A stretch of 64,000 nt of DNA from Allacma fusca (lineage: Eukaryota > Arthropoda > Collembola > Symphypleona > Sminthuridae), in assembly GCA_947179485.1 (NCBI GenBank), contig OX359245.1, positions 40,225,067 to 40,289,066 of the forward strand, written 5' to 3'. Below the pieces are notes generated by a model. It was not told where the DNA came from. It ran no database searches and worked only from the letters and a program-made list of their open reading frames with translations. Below, one piece after another: positions 12,590-24,634 of the stretch (positions are counted from its first letter, which is position 1; each line of letters starts with the position of its first letter). A program made the translations under genes and the position numbers.

Positions 12590-13712
12590 TTTTCCGAGAG
12601 GAATTACTACACTCGCGTGTTTTGATAGTATTGTATTTATTTCAAAAATTTCCTGTTTGCGAAGCCAAAATTAAGCGTTGTACTGATTATTGACTTTCAA
12701 AACACGTCTGCATTAAATGCCGGCTAAAATAATACTCCTTGAAAAATGTGCTTCTTATTGCATTTTAAGAGTGCTCCAAGTTTTCCATGCAGTTCAAAGT
12801 AAATAAGTCTACAAGGACAGATACTTTTCTCGTGATGATAGTAAAATTACAGAGCAGATGCTAAGCTAGTCTATGATTATCTGCTTATGACGCAGATTTA
12901 AGTAAATCCTTTCACAATCAGTCTCACTCGAGCGTATACTCTATCTGAAGAATTTTCTGGTTCTTTTCCTTGTTTCTAATTGTACTATATCTGTCTGTAT
13001 TACCAACTCCTTCTCATAAACACTGAGGCTATCGTGTACAGCCTGGGGTCACAGTTGATTACTCTTAAGTAAAAACATGACATCATAAATCGATTATTCA
13101 GAAGTTGATTGGACTGAAAGTGAGAGGAATCTGTCTGGCAGTATTGCTGAGAATGCGTTAAATATTACATGGACCATAATATGAAAAAAGTTCCAGATAA
13201 TCTTTTACCCTTTTGAGGAAAATCCGTCTTGATGGTTGGTGCATCAAATGAAAGTAGTTTGGTTGCCATATGTACGTTTGTAAATAATAATAATTATGAG
13301 GACGAATACACGCATAAATAATGCAAATAGGCTTAAAAACCTCTTTTGAGAACCCAGTATCATTAAAAATAGGCAATTAAGTCAGGATGCAATTTTTTTA
13401 TAGAATTCTGTCGGCCACGAGGATTAACTGACAATTATTGACTGATTTTTGTATTGCTTTCTCTAAAACCAGTTTTAGGATTAATCCAGAATTCATATTT
13501 TATAATTGCTTGCATCAACACAAATTATACCTTTCGTATTTAAATTTCTTGCATGTGTAGTTCAAGCTCTATTAAGGAGCACTTCAAACTTATGACCAAA
13601 TACAGAAAATATTTTTAAAGGAAGAATATAAAGAGAGATAATGATTTTATTGACACTGTTTTTGATTTGATGGGGGTCTATGGGTTCAATTAGTATTTGT
13701 ATTAGTAAGTAT
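12590..13712. other. intergenic region upstream of channel gene
   Basis: This holds the presumed promoter of the minus-strand channel gene and AT-rich sequence with no convincing exon, repeat or RNA gene. The last eight bases (13705-13712) are the left target duplication of the hAT-like element that follows. Confidence 0.5.
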
Positions 13713-14534
13713 TAGGGATGCCAATACGATATCGCGTGGGTATCATAGCTAAGCGCATAATCGTCTAAACACGTAAGGTATATAAGAGTAAAGCTCACCT
13801 AAACGCATAAAGTAATTAAAAGTAATCGACAGAGACATGCAACATACTCCATTGGTTAATTTAAAATACTAAATAAAATACTAAAGCACCGAAGTCACGC
13901 CAAATAAAAGTAGAAAATAAAAAAATACTCATAATAAAAATTTGAGAAACATTTGTTGCAATATAGTAAAAATGCATTTTGATCAAAATATTATAATATG
14001 TTAATACATTACATTAACCTTATAAATGTCAAAAGTACTTATACGCTTGCTGGCATTTTAAATACAAAATATAGTCTTATATTAACTTTCCAAATACCAA
14101 ATACAAATAATTACTGCATTACTTGTGACGTAAAATACGTATTTTCAACTGAGGTACTCGATAATACGCCATATCACTCCTACCTAATAAAATTAGTTCT
14201 TGGTTTCCAACATTGACTTAATTTTTCTAAACATTACATTTTAAAACGTTTTTGAGGAAAGATTAGAGTTATTCACCACTGTATTGAAAGAGGTTTGTAT
14301 TTTTAGTTTCAAACAGACGTCATATTTTGCACTTTATTTCAAGCAATTATATATTTTGTCTGAAATATTCTAGCGTATTCGGATTTTAGAATACAGTGTA
14401 CCTTTAATAAATTATCCTTAGTATTTTGTATTCATATTTGTATTTTATACTTACTTTTTATGAAATACCTTTTGGAAACGTTTTTGTGCTTCGTATTTTT
14501 ACCTAGAAGTTTATATGGTTTCCATACCTCTGAC

Positions 14535-14925
14535 CAGGGGTTGGATTTTTGTAAATCTCCCGGGAAGATCATTTCTGAATTTCCCTGCTGACCATTATCT
14601 CCCTGCTGGTAGGTCCTCCACGATTTCAAAAATCCCTGCTGAAAAAAAGGTCAACGATTTTCAAAATCCCTGTTGACAAAAAACAATCCCTTACAAGACG
14701 TGAAAACCCTGCCAAATTAGGCCAATTACGCCAAAAATCCCTGTTTGCTTAACAAATTTCCCTGAAACCCGTCAACAAATTTGAAAATCCCTGCCAAAAA
14801 AGGATCAACGATTTTTAAAATCCCTGTTCGTAAAAATAAATCCCTTCCCTTTGAGGTTTTCCCTGCCAGAAATATTTTCTCCCTGGGAAGAATCTTCCCG
14901 TCTTCCTTAAAAAATCCGACCCCTG
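14535..14925. mobile_element. hAT MITE with perfect 8-bp duplication
   Basis: A 391-bp element bounded by CAGGGGTTGGATTTTTGTAA on the left and its near reverse complement on the right (CAGGGGTCGGATTTTTTAAG). It is flanked by identical CCTCTGAC octamers (14527-14534 and 14926-14933). CAGGGG ends plus an 8-bp duplication define the hAT superfamily. The inside is made of degenerate repeats of an AAAATCCCTGCTGA-like word. There is no coding capacity. Confidence 0.88.
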
Positions 14926-16022
14926 CCTCTGACCTCTGGTTAATTGTAAACAAGACAAATTTTAAATCCTTTTTTTGCAAATCCATTTCCCCCCGGTGAA
15001 GATGTATGAGGCTGTCACAATATAAGATACCGCTCCATCCTGTAGGCAATTAGCACGGTAATGCTAATCATCTATGCCATTTACTTCAAAACCTACTTGC
15101 ATCTGTCTTGTCTAATGCTGCAAGCCTTGTTAAACATTGTTGATTTTGTATCCCATTAATTAAAGATTAATACTTTTGTTCCAACTTTTTGATTGTTCTA
15201 AACAAAATGAGGGGATTCACTATGGAGGGACCGTAATGCAAGTAATTACTTATACACAAAATACAGATAGTTACGCAATGCAATTATAATCATACGTGAA
15301 TCTTAAAATCTAATTTTTATACACCTAATTTAATGATAAGTGCAATCTGTTTAAACGATAATCCCTCAAACCAATATGTAGAAATGCAAATTTCTATTCG
15401 CAAACACCGAATACATTGGCAAACGCATTGATTACTTTTTGTAATAGTTACTTTATGCGTTTAGATGCGTTATACGTTCAGATATTTGTGTATTTAGACC
15501 AGTGCTCTCAATTTTACTCATTACTCGAATTTTTCATAAAGTGAGTGAGTATTGTACTTGCTCGTACTCACATCCATGAGTATGAGTAAGTAATGAGTAA
15601 ATAATTTCAAAAAGGTATGATGTTTAAGTAAGTAATAAGCAAGTACGAACACTCATTCCCCAGTGTAGTGTAAGTAATGAGTTAGTAAGATGAACTTCAA
15701 AGTATCTAAACCGTGCAAGTACTGTAACGCTAAATGGCGTACCGTTTTGGCCATCTTTTTTGAGCCGGAAAATGTCCAAGAATGCAGCGCTAAAACTGCG
15801 CATTGGCGGTACGTATTGTGGGCGCAATTAACGCAAGCTCTTTGTTGCGTTTACTAGCTGAATATTTATATGCGTGGTTTATGCTTTTTATGAACTATGC
15901 TATCTAGATACGAATTCATAGATTTTAATATTTACAGACTTTATACTCAGACTTTACTTTTTATTCAAAAATATCAAAACGTACTAAAATAAGGAATACT
16001 TACAAATTTCTCACAAGAATTG

Positions 16023-17585
16023 TCAAAAGGAAGTAACACACATTTCTGAAACAAAGCCGTAACGTTGCAACGAAGTGGATTTGAAAAAAAGATTAGTAGT
16101 CTTATCAATTTGTAAAGTATCACTCCTCACTGGATAATCTTGAACTTGCTCTAACCTGAAAAATGACTCATATTTGATTACAATATTGCCATTGTTCGAT
16201 TCAGCTACATCTTTAATTTTAATTAACTTACCATCATGTATATAAAATATATTATCGCGCCATAAAGACCTCACAACCATTCCTTTGTACAAATATTTAA
16301 ACTTGCTTAAAAATCGATTCGGTCTTAGGTTTGCTAACAAAGCACTTTTGTGACTATCTATTTCAGCTACTCTCTTAATAACTTGTTGCACGCAACAATT
16401 TATTTATAAGCTCATTTTTGAGAATTTGTAAATAATTCTCAAATGGAAAAGCGCTTATTTTATCAAGACTCCCAAACTTTCTACAATCATCAGCAATTTG
16501 GATCATCGAATGAAAATTATAAGTGATTATTTCTGACCCGCATAACTCTTTAGCTTCAATGACAAAGCTCTGGAGGAAGTTTTTGGCAACAAAATTCACA
16601 CCCCTTTCGGAACATTTAGGGGACACTTACAATTCCGAAAATCCGACTACACATTATTGAAGGTCCTAAGTGATGTTCAGGATCAGCCAAGCTTTCAAAG
16701 CTTTCATCTGTCCTAATTTCGCAGTTTTGATCAAGAAAAACCACTCTACGTTTCATCTCTCGCAACTGCTATAACCAGAATGGGTTTTAATATTTTTAAG
16801 AAAAGCCCGAGCCGGAGCACCGGCTATTACACACTTTATTTTAATGTGTACTTCTGATCTTTAAACACAATTCATTCAGTTTCAAGAATAGAACATTCTT
16901 GAATAAAAGGAGGTTGAATCGCTAGGCTTCGTATGACCTGAGTATTTTGCAATTATTAATGGGTATTTGGAAAGTTTGAATATCATTTCTAATATTGGCC
17001 AGAACTAAAAATTGCTGCCGTGACATAATAGAACACCACCACAGCTAGCTACCAAATTCAAAGTTTGTGTTGACAAACGTCCACAATTTTCTAAATATTT
17101 TAATAATCCTACCTGTATACCGAAATATTGATAATGACCTCCAAATTGTTTACTAACAGATGCAGATCTAGGAGTCTTAAGTATTGTTCTGGCGTCAGTA
17201 TGGGTACTATTATTTACATGAGATTTCAATATTTTTAAAAGATCATTTAAGGCTACATGTGTAATTTTGTGATAAATGGACCATTAAGCTAATTTGTTCC
17301 CTAATATAGCGGACATCGAAACGAAGTCTTTAGCTTCAGAAGTATCCTAACTTTTGCTTGAGTTATGGTCATTACTTTCACTTGTAAAATTCTACAAAAA
17401 TCACTACATTCAGACAAATCAGTTTTCGGCTGTAGATCCGCTTTGCTGATTATATTAGAGGTGTCACTTCCTTCCAGAATGAGCGGGGAACTTTCTTCTA
17501 AATTACTTTCAACTTGAATTTCTTGTAATAAGCTGCTTACCTCTTGTGCAATGCGCCTTCGCTTTGTTCTACTACATTTGATCAT
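16023..17585 (-). pseudogene. internally deleted CACTA-like transposase
   Basis: Three minus-strand segments read in transposase order. Residues at 17585-17301 have a basic start (RTKRRRIAQEVSSLLQEI) typical of this family's N-terminus. The segment at 17229-17005 includes DARTILKTPR and GGHYQYFGI. The segments at 16626-16375 and 16391-16023 include NFHSMIQIADDCRKFGSL and AFPFENY, the C-terminal Tnp2-like motif that corresponds to GPLWAYSAFQFENFNG in the intact transposase at 24.8-27.0 kb. The central catalytic portion is absent between about 17.0 and 16.7 kb, so this copy is not functional. Confidence 0.6.
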
Positions 17586-18454
17586 TTTTGGGAAACTTGT
17601 TCTGGTACACTTCCAGCTATTAAGCTTTTAGAATTCCAAAACCAATTTATGCAAACACGTTTTGCGCAGTCATCAGTCAAGTCCGGGAAACGCCTTCTTC
17701 TGAAATGTGTTTAAATTACTTGTCTAGTTTGATATTTTCCGTAAAATATTGGTTAATAATATTAACATTTCAGTTACCTGTCACAGCTTTGCTTAGTCAC
17801 AGCTTTTCAAACTCAACTTTGGAGTGCTTTCCACTCCGAATGATTAAACGAGAAATCTCTGGGCTTAATAGGTTCTTCAGAATTTTGCGAATCCCACCAA
17901 TGAGAAACAGATAATTCTTCTGTAAATAAATTATAATCTTATACTAAGTTTTGTTATTCTTATGAAGTATTATCGATTTTCAATTATAAATTATTAAAAC
18001 ATTAGTTACTTCTGAGGGATACGTTTACTTACAATTTTAATTAAGTTTTCACGATACTAGAGCTAGGTTTCTAGATCGTCAAGGTCTCCCTTTGATAACA
18101 GGAGAAGGGTTGGAAATTCGGAATCACCTTCGAAGTCCCATTGACTGGCAAGTTGGAGTAATTTATTTGTTGAAATATCAGTTTCAAAAGTTAGCTTGGT
18201 TAGCACCACCTTGTAGAATTCTGCAAACTATTTAACGGGCTCATAATAAAATAGTCCACACATTCATTCGCAATGGTGCATCTTATTTTTTATTTATGGA
18301 AATTACAACATTATACATACTGCGATTTTCAGAGATAATGTAACCCAGTTGTCAGATACAGTATCTCAGAAAATATTTAATATTGTGATTTCTCAATCAC
18401 TACTGTCGTCGGCTAGTCAATGTTCAATAAATCCTCCCCATGTTTTCAATTCAG

Positions 18455-19004
18455 TTAAATGCAAGAAATCAAATGAATTTTACCAGTAGTAAATATTTGA
18501 AAATTCTCCGGCAATGCTTCTGGAATTGCTACTGACGTTCCCTTAAAGGAAGAACTGGAATCACTGACACCCAAACTTGCAAGCGAAATACTATCATTAG
18601 AGGTGGTAGGAGTCGTATTCACGATTTCCTCTTCATTTGGCTTCAACACAGTCGCCTGTGCCAAATATTCTAATTTAAATCTAGGAAATTCTTTCCGAGT
18701 TCTTTTAATACCGTTAAATAACCCTCGGTTTCTGTCCAATCTGAATTATTACGCTCATTCGCCATGAGAATATTAGCAGTTACTTGCTCCATTGTATGTT
18801 ACTGTAAATAATTTTAAGATTTCTTTGACAAGTATTCCTATTCCAAAGAAACAAACTAATTAAGGAATTGGTAAAATTATAATACCAACCGGAAGTAAAT
18901 GATCTTAACGCATTTTTTGACACTTCACAAGAATGTTTTGACCAGTCATCCTTAGCTGGCATCAGTGACTGAATCTGCGTTCTCAAGGATAGGCCAAATT
19001 TCAA
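18455..19004 (-). pseudogene. possible second gene of the broken CACTA-like element
   Basis: Two minus-strand open segments (19004-18780 and 18739-18455) precede the transposase remnants. The downstream one begins MDRNRGLFNGIKRTRKEF and continues into a Ser/Thr-rich acidic stretch. I recognise no domain; position inside the element suggests an accessory transposon gene. Splice sites were not resolved. Confidence 0.3.
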
Positions 19005-19930
19005 TGAAAAAGAACATAAAGTTTCCGATGAATTCAGCCAGCTAAAAGGAACAACTTCTACGGGTTTTCCTTCGGAAATACAATCACCCAGTAAGGTGTT
19101 GCACCGGCTAAATTACTCATTAAGAAAACTGGACGAAGTTTATTTCAGCAAGTCTGAAAAATTCCTTGATACTAATAAGTAAGATTGATAAAAAAATTTA
19201 AGAAGACACAAAGCGGAGACAGGGACTTGTTGCACATAGGACCGTTGCTTTAAATTGTGGTTGATTATTTCTGTATGCTCTACACTTGTGTAAAGCGCAT
19301 GCCCGCAAATCCAGAATTGGCGCTTTATGATTAGGCGTCAAAATAACGCTTTTTATGCCAGTATAAAAATGCGCTAACAGATTGCTGCATTTTTGGCACC
19401 TATTTAATGCCCGTAAATTGACGTAGGAATTCAGGCGCCTAGAAGAAACACATTATACGCACAATAGTTTGCACTTGCATAGTTTCTGTACTGCACCGTA
19501 TTTTATGCGCAGTTTAGATTGACGTGTGCTATAATGGAAGTAAAATCAGCTTATGTTTGCGAATAAGTAAGTAAAGAGTAAGTAATATCAGCTAATGTTT
19601 GCGAATAAGTAAAGAGTAAGTAATATCAGCTTATGTTTGCGAATAAGTAAGTAGAGAGTAAGTATTACACTCCGACCCGAAATTTTGAGGGAGTAGTAAG
19701 TAAGTTAGCCACCATGAAACCCGTGATTAAAAGTAAAACGTAAGTACTGGACATCATGAGAGACAAAATTATGAGTAAAGAGTAAGTAATGGTGTCTAAC
19801 TGAGAACACTGATTGAGACGCGTATGCGATTAAATAGGTAATGCGTTTTGATGCGTTATACATTTAGATACCTTGAATGTAGAAGATAATGCTTTTAGTA
19901 ATGCTTTAGTACTGCTTTATGCGTATAGAC

Positions 19931-20710
19931 CAAGGATGGGAAATCGGAAAAATATGAATTCTAATTCGAATTAAAATATTGAAGGCGAAGAATTCCAATT
20001 TAAAATACTAATAGCAATACTGAAAAATATGAATTCTAATACGGATTTAAATATCCTCGAGTACTCGTTCATTATGAATTCCGATTTGAATATATACTTG
20101 AATACTAGTATACTTAAAAAACAAAGAATTTATTACGGAAAAAGTTCAACCTTAGAAACATAATATCATCAATGTTTTGGGAAGCTATAGTTTCCCCCGC
20201 AGGTCATTAGGTATAAATTTAAGAGCCGAAAAACACGTTCAACTAATATTTGAACTCCAATATTACTAATTTAAAAAATTTTTAATATCAACGTTTTAAT
20301 TTACTTAGTAATTAGCTTGTAGTACAAACATTAGTTTTGAGCACAACCTTTAAAAGCCTCTGACAATTCGACTCTATTTTATGTAGAATGCGGAAGCATG
20401 TTCATTTCGGATGAAGAAAATGTTCGCCAATACTCTTTGATTAACTTTACCTTGTAAGTTAAAAAATTGAAACAATTTTAAATTCATATTTAGGTATGTA
20501 CACTTGATGAAATATAGAATTGAAAATAATACTTTATTTTAATCGGAGTTCAGTAAACAAATATTTGAATACCAATTCCAATTCCAAAAATTTTTTTGAA
20601 TGCGATTTTGAATTAAAATACGTCTTGGGAATTATTTGGAGTTCCAATATGAATTAAAATCCTCAAATGTTCGAATACAATACCGATACCGATTCCGATT
20701 CCCATCCTTG
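19931..20710. mobile_element. non-autonomous hAT element
   Basis: Inverted ends read CAAGGATGGGAAATCGGAA on the left and CAAGGATGGGAATCGGAA (reverse complement) on the right. Flanking octamers GTATAGAC (19923-19930) and GTTTAGAC (20711-20718) match at seven of eight bases. The interior consists of variations of GAATTCTAATTCGAATT-like words and has no gene. Confidence 0.82.
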
Positions 20711-20718
20711 GTTTAGAC

Positions 20719-21335
20719 GTTTATACAAGTGAACTTTATAAGTTTATAAAGTTTTGCACCACTCAAATAGTTGAAATGAAATAGATTACAGTATTACAGT
20801 GTATATTTAGGGAATAGAGAACGACGAGCTGATGTTAGGGCATATTTGAAAGAATATTCTGATCAAGCCTACTTATTCGGGGAAACGTAGACCTGCGAAT
20901 GCGTAGAACATTTTTCAAAGCAACAGCAGAACAACTTGCATTTACAAGCAAAGCTGCTGTCTAAGTAATCACAGAATTCAGGAGTTTAACTACCGCTAAC
21001 TGGGTTATAGGAGAAGCTGTTTTACGTTTGGTAAGTACCAACAGACCTTTGAAGAAGGTCTTAAGGTACTGATTAGTATATAGTTGTTTGCTTCTTTTTG
21101 GGTGTCTAAGTAATTTTTAATAAGCGTAGTTTACAACAGCACAACGTATGTTAACTTATTAAATTTTAGTTATTGAAGGTTTGTTCATTGCAAGTTGACA
21201 CTAAGTATAATTTGTTATGCATATAATTTTTACCATTATTTTTAAATGGAAAATATTAATATTATGGAAAACTTTGTAGGTTTGACGAGACGGAGAAACT
21301 CGATATAAGCAAAAAAGCGATATTTGGCATCCCTT
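20719..21335. other. right portion of the host hAT-like element
   Basis: This is AT-rich sequence belonging to the composite element that ends at 21335. No coding region is seen. Confidence 0.45.
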
Positions 21336-21775
21336 TTAAGTTTTCCATTTGTATTTGCAATACTCGCGTGCATGAATAAATTGTATGGGTTTTCTACAAA
21401 ATATGCCAAGATAAAACATATTTATCCCGCATGGAAAATGCTGTTCACAATTGTTAACAAAACGTCCTGTTCAAAACAGGACCACTTTCGTAAACAAACA
21501 ATTGTGAACAACGAATTGTGCATTCAATATTGTGAACAAAGTGTGTGCACAAAGTGCGGTTCTCAAAGTTACTTGCACAAATAACGGTCCTCGTACCTGA
21601 ACGCAAAATTGTGTTTATAAAAAATAATATAATGAGTAAGAAGTTATAGCGATGATTATGGTATGAAGATTATTTTAGTAAAATGAAAATGCATAATGAA
21701 AATCAAAAAGGCGATTTCTGACAAATATCTTGTTTATTGCATCTTGATTTTTAATTGTTTTGACAAAATAAGAAT

Positions 21776-23633
21776 TTAATTACCCTTACAATTTTCCTCT
21801 CGAAGCAATTTATTTAATGAATCCACAATTCGGCTCCTTTGCACAACGTACTCACTGACTTGACCTCTTCTGCAGCTGCTCGGTAACGGCTTCAAGTTGT
21901 AAGTGTTCAGGCAGTACTCTACAAAATTAGAACAAATAATTGAAGAATTAAACGGGCATTAAACATAAATTAATATACCACATATTTCATCTTTTATTCC
22001 ATAATACGAAATCGACACATGAAGTATTACATTAATCAAATACCTATTAGAGCATCCCGCTTGATCCCGTCCACAGACGGTAAAACTGGAGCAGATTTAT
22101 TTGCATTACAGGTTCTTCCAAAAAGCGAACAACCCTTCATTTCGTCAGGTTTAAAAAGCTGCCGAAATAGACTTCGTGCCAAGATTGTTGGAGTTTTAGC
22201 AGTTAATTTTGCTGCAGCCAGTGTTGTTTTCTCCATGTATACTCCGGTACCGACTGTAATTTCGACATTATCCTGAAAATAAACCGGAGTACATTAAGAT
22301 TAATCGCAATGCAATTTACATTCGTATCTGAGTCAATAGTTACATATATTAAAGTGATGGCGCAGTATACCTCGGAAGTTGCAAGATTCTGTTGTTCCTT
22401 TAATTCCTGGATTTGGCGTTTAAGCATCTTTGCGCACTCTGTGAAACAATATTATATTTCAAAGTAATTAATTCTTGTCGTGAGCTAACTAATTTAAGCA
22501 ATACCTTACTTAATAACATGCAACGGCTGACCTTTATGTTTTTGCGAAATAGCTTTCCACTTTGCCACTTTTGCTGTTAGTTTTGCTATAGTCTCCTGGG
22601 GATCCTCGACTTCGTTTTCACAGTTTTCATTGGAATTTAGGGTTTCTGGAATAGCCTGAGGCGCTAAGACAGCGGAACAGATTTCCTGTAAATGTAAACA
22701 TGTTGTGAAAACTGTAGTAACAGCTAATTGAAAGAAACAAAAGTCAAGCGGGGTCAAATTTTTGAATTCCGGAAATATCATTAATCGTGGCAGCATAATG
22801 TGTATAGTAGAATTTTAGAATAATCAAATTATCATGCCGGTTAAACGTAATCATAATTATATAGCTTCAAGCGGGAATAATTATTAATAATAAAGGGACA
22901 ATTTCATTTTGTTCATATTAACACAATAGTTTTTCGTTATAATTGTTTCCAATAGGATAAGCATTTACGTATTGGGTAATCTAAATTTATCAATCATATC
23001 TAATCAATTTGAGGTAAATATGGTGTTTTCCGAACTTTCTGAGCCATTAGATTCAGAGTTCATCTATTTATGCTTGAATAATTATTTTAATATTTTAATT
23101 TGCAGAAACCTTTAAATAAATTTAAAATATGAACCTTGTCAACTTGGTCGTTCAGTTTTTGAACTTTCTGTATCCGCATGGTAGAAGGACCAGGTTCATT
23201 AAGAATCTTGCGTTTGTTCAGAATTGCAGCAATCCTTCCGGCAGCTGAATTCCCCATTATAGAAGATTTGTCAGTAGTAAAATTGCTTCCATCACACTCA
23301 GTCAAATTGGAACATCTGTCATTCATTTCAGTTTGAGAACCTGCGAAACAATTGACATGTATTAATGGCATGAAAATATTCTAGGCAATAAAAATTAATC
23401 TTGAAATTTGTTTTGAAATAATGACACAAATATAAGAAGTTTATAAAAGTAACTTAAAACTCACCAAATCCACGCACTTTAACAGAGTAAATCCGCCGGC
23501 CCCAAAAAACTTCCACAGTTTTTTCTGGTAATTCAGCTTTTAATTCTCTCAATTTCTTGTCCACTATTTTGTCAATGGAAATTACTGCAAATTTGTTCCG
23601 ATTACTACTGAATTCTACTAGTACAAACCCCAT
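21776..23633 (-). CDS. transposon-encoded BEN-domain protein
   Basis: Six minus-strand exons (23633-23465, 23340-23135, 22685-22532, 22438-22371, 22272-22044, 21918-21776) have GT-AG introns and join in frame to 322 residues. The N-terminus (MGFVLVEFSSNRNKFAV ... VEVFWGR) resembles the short module that precedes BEN domains in transposon proteins. The middle is acidic with a coiled-coil-prone stretch (MLKRQIQELKEQQNLA). The C-terminal part has the BEN pattern: TILARSLFRQLFKPDEM, KGCSLFGR, then VLPSVDGIKRDALIG. BEN domains bind DNA and chromatin; in such elements the protein probably assists transposition or silencing interactions. It is divergent from the transposase about 1 kb away and likely shares an intergenic promoter region (23634-24600). 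Confidence 0.8.
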
Positions 23634-24634
23634 TCTTTGAAAAGAAATTCTACGAAATTTTAGCAAATTAATTTTTAACAAGCGCACAGTGTTACAAGTA
23701 ATTACTAATGGTGGAGCATGTGAATAATTGATTTGGGTATGGTGAGTAACGGAAAGGCTTGAAGACATGTAATAAGTTTGAAACGCTACAAAAACGTGGG
23801 AGTGCATCCAATGCTGTCACATTTACTATATGGACATGGCATGTACGGTGACAAAGTTAGCACTGTAGTTGAATGCAGAACTAAGCGGTAAAAATATTTG
23901 CAACATCGCAAATCAAGTATTATTTTCCAAAATGAGCGCTAAATTATTTTCATGGAATGGGCGCCAACAGTTTCCAATTCCCAATGTTTTCGTTCTGTAA
24001 TAGATTTACTTTGTTTTGTTAATTTTCTGAAAATTAATTACTCCTCTGACAAATATCAAAACATCCCAATGAAACAAAATAAACGATTCGAAAATAATCT
24101 TTTTAAAAAGCTCCCAAGACGAAAAAGGCGTCAATTAATTCGGGTAATTAAAAAACACCAATATTTCATATTTTGTTCAAGGGTCATTTTTTTCCCATTT
24201 ATTACTATTTACTTCATGAACTTCATCAGGATCTTCACAACGGGGTCGCCTTAAACTTCACTGATATCTTTACATTACCTGTCACGGAGGGATCCGTCAG
24301 CGAAAGTACGGTGGTGGGGGATCGGAGTAACTACTTTCAGGTAATAACTATTTACTTAAAATGTTGTCTGCAACGAATTAAAAGTTCCGACATAAATAAT
24401 ACTCATATTTACAAAATATAGAAGAGGAAAATACAGATATTTATGGTCAGCATTTATACTCAATAATTCCTCTCTTCCCATTTTAAATACTAAATTGATT
24501 TTTCCATCAATTCGATCGTAAAATTCGATTACGCAACCAACAAAATATTTTATTTCAATTCATCAAGACTGGGACAAACTTTTACCAAATATGTATAATT
24601 TCACAATATACTATATTACATTAACCAATTTCAG
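23634..24634. other. divergent region and unresolved 5' exons of transposase
   Basis: This lies between the BEN gene start and the first confidently placed transposase exon. A candidate start is ATG at 23932 (MSAKLFSWNGRQQF). A basic stretch near 24069-24145 (FKKLPRRKRRQLIRVIKK) and an open segment ending at a donor after NYFQ (24341, phase 0) are likely 5' exons of the plus-strand transposase. I could not join all of them with certainty. Confidence 0.4.

Larger units (their letters stand above)
15500..19811. mobile_element. hAT element (CAGTGCTCTCA family), copy 1
   Basis: The ends are CAGTGCTCTCAATTTTACTC on the left and, reverse-complemented, CAGTGTTCTCAGTTAGACAC on the right. The flanks ATTTAGAC (15492-15499) and ATTGAGAC (19812-19819) match at seven of eight bases. 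Both terminal regions are rich in GAGTAAGTAATGAGTA words and include three tandem copies of a ~40-bp unit near 19548-19668. The same terminal sequences recur, in opposite orientation, at 31088-35286. The interior from about 15.72 to 19.55 kb looks like a nested CACTA-like element carrying broken minus-strand genes; its exact ends were not resolved. Confidence 0.8.
13713..21335. mobile_element. composite hAT-like element hosting nested insertions
   Basis: The ends pair as inverted repeats: TAGGGATGCCAATACGATAT on the left and, reverse-complemented, AAGGGATGCCAAATATCGC on the right. The eight bases outside each end are GTAAGTAT (13705-13712) and TTAAGTTT (21336-21343), matching at six of eight positions, as expected for an old hAT 8-bp duplication. 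Between the ends lie three younger insertions (14535-14925, 15500-19811 and 19931-20710); without them the host element is about 2.1 kb. The host sequence has many subterminal words such as ATGCGTTTAGA and CGTCTAAAC and no transposase. Confidence 0.6.
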
